Source: Thalassiosira profunda (lineage: Eukaryota; Bacillariophyta; Thalassiosirophyceae; Thalassiosirales; Thalassiosiraceae). Taken from it: DNA of 13,653 bases. This document shows positions 1-6,883 of this stretch, piece after piece. The stretch is taken from the NCBI GenBank assembly GCA_036939355.1, contig JALLAP010001067.1:1-13653 (forward strand), written 5' to 3'. Under the pieces are notes generated by a model, which worked only from the letters and a program-made list of their open reading frames with translations, did not search any database and had not been told where the DNA came from. The translations under genes and the position numbers were made by a program. The stretch's first letter is position 1; every line of letters begins with the position of its first letter.

Positions 1-725
1 GAGGAACCGCGCAGATCGAGCTCTTGAACCGACTCTTGTTCGAATCGGACCCCTTGTCCAACCGTGTATTGAACGACACGTACACCAAAGCCTTCTTCTG
101 CTCGTCGTAAATTCGCTGCACCCGCAATTCCTTGAACAGCAAGGACCGTTTCTCCTGAAATACCGGCTCCCCCGCCGAGGATTTGTCAATGTTGTCAGCG
201 ATTTCCACAGGGCCGGTTTTGACGCAGGTCACAGAGGCATAGCTGGGTTCCGTGAAGAAGTCCTTTTGGACGCGCTCAGTCAAGGGCCTTTCAAAGTTGG
301 ACACATACAAGGTGACTGCATTGCAAAAGGGCACGTTGGTTGACGAATGTTGTCAGTTGATTGTTTCGATAGAGTGTAGTGCAACGGCTGCAAAGATGGT
401 GCTGCACCTTGCACCTACCTCCCTTCACCTTTGGGTCATCGAATGCCTCCACAGTAAGAGTGTCCTTGAACACCAATCCCGACCCGCTAATCTGCGCAAT
501 CGTACGGCTGCCATCGGCCGCGCCTGCCTGCCCGGGCGCCGCGACGCCCGAGGCAACGGCGGCAGCCCCCGCGAGGAAGGAGCCGAGGGCACTGCGCCTC
601 GACAAAATTTGTTCGTCGTCCGAGCTAGCGGCCATAAGATGGGTGCGGGGCCGGATGCCGGCGCTCCCCGTGAACGCGTGGGCGGCGCCGAGGATGGCGA
701 GAAGGGCGACGATGGCGGCTTTCAT
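1..725 (-). CDS. creA: CreA-family protein, predicted thylakoid-lumen targeted (two exons, C-terminus cut off)
   Basis: Exon 1 is 725-419, intron 418-316 (GTAGGT...TGCAG), exon 2 is 315-1. The splice joins in phase 1 and restores the CreA core: exon 1 ends in VEAFDDPKVKG, exon 2 begins VTLYVSNFERP and continues with SVTCVKTGPVEIAD, VFQEKRSLLFKELRVQRIYD and ICAVP. This follows the order of conserved blocks in bacterial CreA, a small periplasmic protein of unknown biochemical role. The bacterial protein ends soon after the AVP block, so probably only a few residues lie outside the window. The N-terminus reads as a three-part plastid presequence: a hydrophobic ER signal ending AHA, then FTG (Phe at +1, typical of red secondary plastids), a transit stretch, and SRRSALGSFLAG with an AGA end, a Tat lumen signal. 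Targeting is inferred. The first CreA cysteine (VTCYVS in E. coli) is Leu here, while the second is kept. It is transcribed divergently from DPH6. Confidence 0.88.
316..418 (-). other. Spliceosomal intron of the CreA-family gene
   Basis: This 103-bp GT-AG intron is read on the minus strand. The donor is GGAG|GTAGGT and the acceptor is TGCAATGCAG|TCACC. Removing it joins G to TC as a valine codon and gives VKG-VTLYVS, which matches the CreA family (VKNVTCYVS in E. coli). Read-through instead gives an unrelated tail and a stop. Confidence 0.85.
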
Positions 726-751
726 CGTGGAGGGGGTGCAGCATTAGCCAG

Positions 752-768
752 GGTTGCAGCGTGCAACC
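752..768. other. Short inverted repeat in the divergent promoter
   Basis: GGTTGCA and TGCAACC flank a GCG spacer, forming a perfect 7-bp-arm hyphenated palindrome 27 bp upstream of the CreA-family start codon. It could be a binding site for a dimeric transcription factor or a hairpin in a leader RNA. The sequence alone does not decide, and chance is possible. Confidence 0.35.
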
Positions 769-794
769 AAGGCGAGAAAGATGAAAGATCGGCA

Positions 795-829
795 ACCTAA
801 CCCCAACCCTAACCCCAACCCTAACCCTC
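795..829. repeat. Telomere-like hexamer array (alternating CCCTAA / CCCCAA)
   Basis: About five tandem hexamers alternate between CCCTAA-type and CCCCAA-type units, ending in ACCCT. CCCTAA is the complement of the common TTAGGG telomere repeat. The array lies internally between two genes, so it is interstitial or a promoter element (compare plant telo-boxes), not a chromosome end. Confidence 0.8.
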
Positions 830-948
830 TAGCCTTATGCTCAAACCTCCCCTTGCTTCACATCGCACCATCCACCCTGTGGTGGACCACCCATCACCCC
901 TCTGCACCCTCTGCCGATGCGGCCCGCCTCTGTCGACGCCGCCCGACA

Positions 949-3708
949 ATGAAGTTCGTCGCCCTCCTCTCCGGAGGCAAGGATTCCATTTATTCCTCAG
1001 TTCAGGCCATCTCAAACGGCCATGAGCTCGTCTGCGGCGCCCACCTCGCCCCCCGCCGCACGAACCTCGCCGAGGAATCGTACATGTACCAAACGGCGGG
1101 GTCGGAGGCGGTCCGATTGCAGGTGGAGGAGTGCATGGGGGTGCCGTTTTTCGTGCGTGAAATCAGCGGGCGCAGCGAGAACACCTCGTTGGTGTACGAT
1201 GTTGCAAATCGTGATGGCGACGAGGGTGATGGCAGCGACGGGGTGCCGGACGAGGTGGAGGATCTCTATCTATTGCTGAAGCAAGTACTGATCAATCACC
1301 CTGACATATCGGCGGTATCGTCGGGCGCTATCTTGTCCACATACCAAAGAACTCGGATAGAGCACGTCTGCTCCAGATTGGGCCTCACGTCGCTCTCCTA
1401 CCTGTGGCGAATGTCGTCGCAACGGACGCTCCTCGATTCCATCCTGGACGATGGCCAAATAGACGCGATCCTGGTTCGAGTCGCTTGTCCTCCGGGGCTG
1501 ATGCCGTACCGTCATTTGGGAAAGTCTCTGCGAGAACTGCGAGACAGAGGGATACTGGATCAGCTGAAGGATCGTTACGGGATGCACCCGGCCGGCGAGG
1601 GAGGAGAATACGAAACGCTGGTGCTGGATTGCCCGACGCTCTTCAAGCTCGGGCGACTGGTGCTGGAGGAAACAGAGATAATATGCGACGAAAGCGACGA
1701 CGGGGTGGGCATATTGAAGATAGTGAAATGCAGCGCAGAGAAGAGGGAGCTGCAGACAGAGTGCGTGGCAGAAAACGGAAGCGGCGGCGTTCGCCAAAGA
1801 CAGATGGCAGCGAAGACACCAAAAGCAGCAACGGCATCCGGTGCCACTCTAGCATTGGACGAGTCAGCAATATACCCGAATCTCAGCCAGGGCATGAATC
1901 TACCCAACGTTCGAACGATGAAGGGAGGACTGTGTCATGTTTCGGCGCTTCTGTCGCCAATTGCATGCAATCAACACGATGAAGCACAGGCGGCAGTCCA
2001 GGAGTTTCTCTCGATACGAGATATGCTGCAGACAATCCTTTCGAAGCTCTATCGAGGCGATGTGCCTGAGACGTCGCCGCGAGATATACTTTACGTCCAC
2101 CTGTACCTCTCCGAAATATCGCACTTTGCCAAAATCAACCAACACTACCAGCGATTTTTCGGGACGCACCTGCCGCCCAGTCGGTCGTGTGTGGCCGTAG
2201 GAAAGGGAGCGCTGCCTGGCGGAAGGAGAGTCATGATGGATTGCATAATACAAAGAGGATCCGGTGGGTATTTGAGGAGCGACTGCAGTGGCGGCAATGG
2301 CGAACAGTGCAAGACGTTTCTGGAGAAGGCGCTGCAGAACAAGCACCAATCGCTGCGAACGACGCTGCACGTCCAATCGATCTCTCACTGGGCGCCGGTG
2401 TGCATCGGGCCGTATTCTCAAGCGAACGTATTGCGCTCGTCGCTGGTATTCTTGGCAGGCATGATTGGCCTGGTCCCGGAGAGCATGAGTCTTATCCAGC
2501 CCGCGTCGTCCGACTTGAGTGGTTGGGAGGTCCAATTGCACCAAAGCTGGAGGAATGCCGCAGCAGTTCTAGATGGGTTGGAGGATGGCGGCGGAATGTT
2601 GGACGACTGCCTGGGAGGATTGGTGTATTTCTCGGCCGGCGCATTGGAATGTCTGAGTAAGAGCAGCGACAACGTTCCTTGGCACGAACTCTGGGCGACT
2701 GCACAATGCATATGCAACGATGCCCTCTCGAACAACGCCGGCGTTGTGGTGGGAAGCGTCGATGGCACTGCAGCTGACAAGTCCGCTTCTGACAAGGATC
2801 CAAGTCTCTACGACGAAGATGGAGTCCTCTACGGTGGATACGAAGACGAAGACACCTGGCGAGAGATGGCAGGGACAGCAGCGTCGTCGGATCAACCGCC
2901 TGCTTCTGAGAATTCTACTGTGCCGTTGTTGATGGTTTGTTTGCCCGAGCTTCCTGCAAATGCCGAGGCGGAGGTGGAGCTGATACTGGCCTCTAGGCGG
3001 GCGGCATTGTGCTTGGGCGTCTCCAACGGCTCATTCTCGACGGTGCCGTTCCGCAATACAGCACAGACCTCCGATAGGAGAATTCTTTGGGACACAGGAC
3101 ATGATCACGTGAACTCAGCACCGGGCAACGAAAACAACCCAACATCTTGCGTGGAGATATCGTCGGTATCGAGGCTTGTCGGTCTCGGGTGTGCTGGCGT
3201 GTCAACTGTTGTTGCAACCTGGAGACGACTTCAAACGGAGGCCAACGATGATTCCTTCAACTTTGATACGGAAGAAATCTTGCGCCAAATGATCGACTCC
3301 TCAATCAACAATGCCAAGAGAGATGGCGAGATGGGCTCCCTGTTTACCATTGGCGACGTGCTGAATGTGAGACTTTACTACAAGGCAGCAACTGTGTCAA
3401 GAAGCGACAGCGGTGATGTCGCATCAGTTGAAATGGCGGACGATGGATCCATGCTTCGCACACAACTGCATTCGGTTCTAGGAATGGGAACAATTCAGAG
3501 TGCCACCAATACCAAAAACAAAACAGCCGACATACCAGCATATACCGTCGTGCCGGTGTTAGGCATGCATCTCTCGACAGAGAATGAAGCAACGAGCCAA
3601 GCGGCTGGCATGCCGTTTCTAGCAATGCAAGTGACGTTGGCTGATTGTCTGCGTATGGATACGGAGATTTGGGCGAGGCACAAGAGGGAGTACGATTATG
3701 ACAATTAG
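949..3708 (+). CDS. DPH6: Diphthine-ammonia ligase (Dph6) with two C-terminal RidA/YjgF-like domains
   Basis: This single-exon gene encodes 919 residues. The family performs the last step of diphthamide synthesis on eEF2, the ATP-dependent amidation of diphthine with ammonia, in the cytosol. Residues 1-240 form the adenine-nucleotide alpha-hydrolase (ATP_bind_4) domain: the PP-loop SGGKDS is at 8-13 and the hallmark GEGGEYET at 216-223. A first RidA-like domain spans about 320-445, with a conserved PSR (Arg412) and a GALPGGRRVMMD strand. A second begins at about 473, with IGPYSQA at 486-492. Yeast Dph6 has the same order; human DPH6 lacks the RidA part. The last 240 residues are not recognised. 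The ATG at 949 is chosen because MKFVALLSGGKDS is the family N-terminus; in-frame codons upstream translate the telomere-like repeat. The last 22 codons recur at 6815-6883. Confidence 0.93.
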   Translation: MKFVALLSGGKDSIYSSVQAISNGHELVCGAHLAPRRTNLAEESYMYQTAGSEAVRLQVEECMGVPFFVREISGRSENTSLVYDVANRDGDEGDGSDGVPDEVEDLYLLLKQVLINHPDISAVSSGAILSTYQRTRIEHVCSRLGLTSLSYLWRMSSQRTLLDSILDDGQIDAILVRVACPPGLMPYRHLGKSLRELRDRGILDQLKDRYGMHPAGEGGEYETLVLDCPTLFKLGRLVLEETEIICDESDDGVGILKIVKCSAEKRELQTECVAENGSGGVRQRQMAAKTPKAATASGATLALDESAIYPNLSQGMNLPNVRTMKGGLCHVSALLSPIACNQHDEAQAAVQEFLSIRDMLQTILSKLYRGDVPETSPRDILYVHLYLSEISHFAKINQHYQRFFGTHLPPSRSCVAVGKGALPGGRRVMMDCIIQRGSGGYLRSDCSGGNGEQCKTFLEKALQNKHQSLRTTLHVQSISHWAPVCIGPYSQANVLRSSLVFLAGMIGLVPESMSLIQPASSDLSGWEVQLHQSWRNAAAVLDGLEDGGGMLDDCLGGLVYFSAGALECLSKSSDNVPWHELWATAQCICNDALSNNAGVVVGSVDGTAADKSASDKDPSLYDEDGVLYGGYEDEDTWREMAGTAASSDQPPASENSTVPLLMVCLPELPANAEAEVELILASRRAALCLGVSNGSFSTVPFRNTAQTSDRRILWDTGHDHVNSAPGNENNPTSCVEISSVSRLVGLGCAGVSTVVATWRRLQTEANDDSFNFDTEEILRQMIDSSINNAKRDGEMGSLFTIGDVLNVRLYYKAATVSRSDSGDVASVEMADDGSMLRTQLHSVLGMGTIQSATNTKNKTADIPAYTVVPVLGMHLSTENEATSQAAGMPFLAMQVTLADCLRMDTEIWARHKREYDYDN

Positions 3709-4249
3709 AGAGTGGGTGCAACCAAACCGACCTCTAACCAACACAAAAGGCCTCATGCGAGAAAGTTCATTCACGAGTCTACGTCACAGTCACAAGGCTC
3801 TATCACCGCGGGCGTGTCGGTGCGCCCGCCAAATGTTAACCGTACTAATTCAAGGAAACGACGCATAAAGGGGGGGCTCGGGTCAGACGTTCCCAGCGGT
3901 TCTCGACATTCCTTCACAGCCGAGGTTTGCAAATTGAGGGTTGCCAAACACGCACTTGCAAGGAGTCTGCTGCGCAGCGCGCAGCAGCGAGCGCCACAAC
4001 CGTTGTCCCCGCGGCGTGGCCGCAGCCGGACCCCTGCTTCCAGGCAGGCTACATACTGGCGGCATTCATTATTTATTTGTCGACGTCTATCCCCCCGGTC
4101 CACAGACGCGGATCAGAGGAGGCGAGGGAGTATTTTGTGGCTGTGCTGAAAAAGCAGACAAATTGCATCTGTCCACGGACTCGTTGTCAAGTGCCGCGCG
4201 AGGGTGAATACCATAGTCGGTGACGCCGTGGTGGCTATTATCATTTGCA
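3709..4249 (+). promoter_or_regulatory. DPH6-NOS intergenic region (DPH6 3' UTR and NOS copy 1 promoter/leader)
   Basis: These 541 bp hold no gene I can support. Bases 3709-3808 resemble the DNA after the second DPH6 tail (6884-6977), including an identical block, GCGAGAAAGTTCATTCACGA. The remainder, to 4249, has no counterpart before NOS copy 2 and presumably carries the NOS promoter and 5' leader. It contains a strong hairpin at 3967-3987 and an AT-rich patch near 4065-4080. No transposon ends or target-site duplication are evident, so a deletion in the other copy is as likely as an insertion here. Confidence 0.55.
3967..3987. other. GC-rich perfect inverted repeat upstream of NOS copy 1
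   Basis: CTGCTGCGC and GCGCAGCAG are perfect 9-bp complementary arms around an AGC spacer. The element lies about 263 bp before the NOS copy 1 ATG, inside the block missing from the second copy. It could be a dimer-binding operator or a stable RNA hairpin if transcribed. Confidence 0.5.
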
Positions 4250-6883
4250 ATGAAAATATCGAAGAAGCTCAAGCACATCTTCGGCCCGTCCGCCAAGGGG
4301 GCGAAGGGGCTGGAGGCGACGCATCGCTCGGTAGGAGCTACAAGCCCACCCAATCGCGATGGCAGCGCGCACGCTTGCCCGCGCCGGCACAGCGATGGCC
4401 CACGTCCACGGGAGGGCCCCGGGGAATCGTCGGTGATTAGCTGCGTCGGACCCGCTCCGGACATCCCGGCGGGTGGACTGGACCCCTCAGCGCACTCCCG
4501 TCGACGCGCGTCCACCTCAAGCTCGGCGGAGCCAGCCACGGCCGCCAGCTATCATGCTATCTCAGCTACGAATGTCCAGGGACCTCTCAAGCCCTCGGGC
4601 AAGTGCCCCTTCCTCCACGGCACCGTCTACGCGGATCCCTACCCGGGCTACGCCCACGGCAATCCCAAGAGGGGCATATGCCCCCGCGGCTGCCGGCCGC
4701 AGCTCACGTCCGACGTCACAGCAATGGAAGGGCCAAAGGAGACGTTGCTGCGCGAGGCTATGGAGTACGTCGAACTGTACTACCACGAGAGAGGGGAGGA
4801 GATGCGCGGGGAGGAGGGCTTCGTGACCAAAGCAGCGCGGATCCGCGACATCAAACGGTCCGTCGACGCCACCGGCACGTACCAACAGACCTTCGACGAG
4901 ATCCAGCACGGGGCGAGGGTGGCGTGGCGGAACGCCCCCAAGTGCAGCAACCGGAAGCACTGGCAGCAGCTAAAGTTGCTGGATTGCAGGGAGGTCGCCA
5001 CGAACAAGGGCATGTACGATTCTTGCATCCAGCATTTGACCAAGGCGGTGAGTGGAACCGGAGATGCACTGATATGCACAGATGTGCACATCATATGTTA
5101 GTGCTGTCGCTCACGTTGTTATCTACCACTGCAGATGGCATGCGGATCGTCGGAAGCATACATCACCGTCTTCAGGCCCGCCACGCCTGGAGACACACTG
5201 GATGGGCCTCACTTGTGGAACGACCAGCTGTTGCAGTATGCGGCGTACAGGAACGAAGATGGCAGCGTAATGGGCGATCCGAAGAACGTGAGTAGAGCAA
5301 GAGCCACTGCCCTCTATCAGACATACCGGTACCTCAAACTTGTTTCTCGTGGCTCTCCCAGCTCATGTTCACGGAGATGATCAAGGAGCGGTTCGGCTGG
5401 GACGGCCCTCCGGACGGGAAGAAGGGACCGTACGACTATCTGCCGCTCGTGATACAGGCGGACCCGAACAAGCCTCCGGAACTGTTCGACGTGCCTCTGG
5501 AATGCGCGCCTCCCGTGCACATTCACCACCCGCGATACCCTGAGCTGGCGTCTCTCTCCATGCAATGGTACCCTATTCCAGCTGTTTGCGCTCTCGACAT
5601 GGTCATCGGAGGTCTTCGGTACACAGCAGTCCCGTTTAATGGTTGGTACGCCAACACCGAGGTGCTGCGCGACCTGACGGACGAGGGGAGATACAACATG
5701 CTCAAGCCGGTGGGGACAGCGCTCGGCATCGACGTAGATGAAAAGCCTGGCGAGGCACCGATGTGGAAGGACGAAGTCATGCACATCTTATCGAGTGCAG
5801 TGTACCACAGCTTCCGGGCCAGCAAGGTTGCTATGATAGACCATCACACCCTCACGGAAGGGTTTTGGAACTGGTACCAAGACGAGATGAAGACACGAAA
5901 ATACTGCCCAGCCAACTATAAGTGGATCATTCCTCCCATGTCGTCATCGTTGAGTCAGGCCTATTTGGGCCTCAACAAGGCGCAAGAATACACCATCAAT
6001 CCGGCATACGTGTATGGGAGAAGCGCCTTCCAGCTCGAAAAGAGCTACTTTGGACAGCGAGACACCAGCAAAGCGACAGACATGTTCGTCAGGGCGGTTT
6101 ACATTGCCATGTTGTTGAAGAAGTGCGTCAAGAAAATGCGAGAACACAAGCATCCCGTGTTGATCATCTACGCCAGCGTTACTGGCAATGCGGGTAAGTC
6201 CATGTGTGTGTGTGGCTAATCTCGCTTCCCGCCCGCCTCCTAACTCGACTTGCTGCGCAGCCAAGTACGCGTCTGACTTGGGGGCCCTACTTCGCTCGGT
6301 TTCGAACGTGTCTTTCTTCGATGCCTGTAGAGGCGATGCGTTGGGTATGGACAGAGTCCTGCAGTCGCTGCAATCTGCCACATTGACGATATTCGTATCG
6401 TCGACGCAAGGAAATGGAGAGTTGCCATCGCAGTCTTCTGGATTCTTCTCCCTCTTATTTGACAAACACGGCAGCACCCTATCAGGAAAGCAGTGCGCGG
6501 TGCTTGGATTCGGGAGCTCTGCGTATCCCATCTTTTGCGGTGCCGCACAGGTGCTTTCAAAGAAGCTGGCCGAAGCTGGCGCGAGAGAAATCATCCGTCG
6601 TGGAGAATGCGACGCTGTGAAGGGGGAAGTCTTGACCTTCCAAGATTGGACGACGAAGCTCGTAGCGAAAATGTCGCGCCTGAACTCTGCCAGTCGCCTC
6701 TGGTCCAAGCTGCTTGACAACATGAAGGAAAGCGCCGCGTCCAGTCTAGCGAGAAGGAAGGCCATGTTGAGCTCCGTGGAAGTGGAGGTGTTCAATGCCA
6801 CTGATGTCAAGAAANCTGATTGTCTGCGTATGGATACGGAGATTTGGGCGAGGCACAAGAGGGAGTACGAGTATGACAACTGA
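4250..6883 (+). CDS. NOS: Nitric oxide synthase copy 1: oxygenase and FMN domains only, ending in a DPH6-derived tail
   Basis: Exons are 4250-5047, 5135-5287, 5362-6193 and 6261-6883 (introns 87, 74 and 67 bp, all GT-AG), giving 801 residues. The oxygenase domain would oxidise L-arginine to citrulline and NO. Seen: zinc-type CPRGC (144-148), heme ligand Cys232 in AWRNAPKCSNR, PFNGWYANTEV with the arginine-binding Glu417, MIDHHT, and KWIIPPMSSS at the pterin pocket. A basic helix at 558-580 (FVRAVYIAMLLKKCVKK) sits where calmodulin binds animal NOS. The FMN domain has YASVTGNA (587) and STQGNGE (642). At Lys779 the reading frame crosses the N and ends with 22 residues of the DPH6 C-terminus. 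FAD and NADPH domains are absent, so NO synthesis alone is unlikely. The ATG at 4250 (MKISKKLKHIFG) starts where homology with copy 2 begins. Tyr503 replaces a Trp kept in copy 2. The truncation may be an assembly error. Confidence 0.85.
5938..6204 (+). repeat. 267-bp tract identical to 8718-8984 within the diverged NOS copies
   Basis: Every base here matches 8718-8984, across the end of exon 3 and the first 11 bases of intron 3. The exon sequence just upstream differs at roughly one base in 16-20, and the rest of the intron and exon 4 differ again. This abrupt island suggests gene conversion or consensus mixing. Confidence 0.9.
6815..6815. other. Single ambiguous base (N) on the NOS/DPH6 junction
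   Basis: The only N in the window lies where NOS copy 1 (GTCAAGAAA) meets the second DPH6 tail (CTGATTGTCTG). G would fit both parents: GCTG follows AAA in NOS copy 2 (9593-9596) and starts the tail in DPH6 (3640-3643). It may be an uncertain base in a real microhomology junction, or a one-base gap where two contigs were scaffolded. Confidence 0.95.

Larger units (their letters stand above)
726..948. promoter_or_regulatory. Divergent intergenic region between the CreA-family gene and DPH6
   Basis: These 223 bp separate the two start codons (725 on minus, 949 on plus) and must hold both promoters and 5' leaders. The region contains a 17-bp hyphenated palindrome next to the CreA-family start and a telomere-like repeat in the middle. 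No convincing TATA box is visible. Two upstream ATGs matter for DPH6: one at 781, in frame, would translate the repeat as a Pro-Asn run; one at 837, in another frame, opens a 62-codon reading frame that runs past the 949 start. If the transcript starts upstream of 837, this could act as an inhibitory uORF. Confidence 0.6.
3640..6814 (+). repeat. Duplicated segment, unit 1 (DPH6 tail, intergenic region, NOS 5' part)
   Basis: This unit runs from the Ala codon before DCLRMDTEIW in DPH6 to the Lys-Lys of the NOS linker (FNATDVKK). It aligns with 6815-9592. Coding parts differ by roughly 5% by eye, mostly at third positions; introns and intergenic DNA differ far more. Unit 1 is 3175 bp and unit 2 is 2778 bp, mainly because about 429 bp present at 3809-4258 are absent from unit 2. 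A 27-bp block encoding nine residues is absent from unit 1. Confidence 0.93.

Noticed and set aside
252..800. Plus-strand open frame of 182 codons
   Set aside because: It is antisense to the CreA-family exons and their intron and shows no recognisable domain. The minus strand carries a splice-consistent homologue.
754..948. N-terminal extension of DPH6 starting upstream of 949
   Set aside because: The open frame begins at a TTG and runs through the telomere-like repeat as Pro-Asn pairs. The family N-terminus starts at the 949 ATG. An ATG at 781 remains a weak alternative.
3712..4149. 145-codon open frame in the DPH6-NOS spacer
   Set aside because: It is Arg/Ser/Pro-rich GC-driven sequence with no domain, no counterpart in unit 2 and no splice logic. 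It looks like a chance frame.
3809..4249. Transposon insertion upstream of NOS copy 1
   Set aside because: No terminal repeats, target-site duplication or transposase fragment can be seen; a deletion in the other copy explains the difference.
5081..5092. Perfect 12-bp palindrome GATGTGCACATC in NOS copy 1 intron 1
   Set aside because: It is not conserved in the matching intron of copy 2 and is short enough to be chance.
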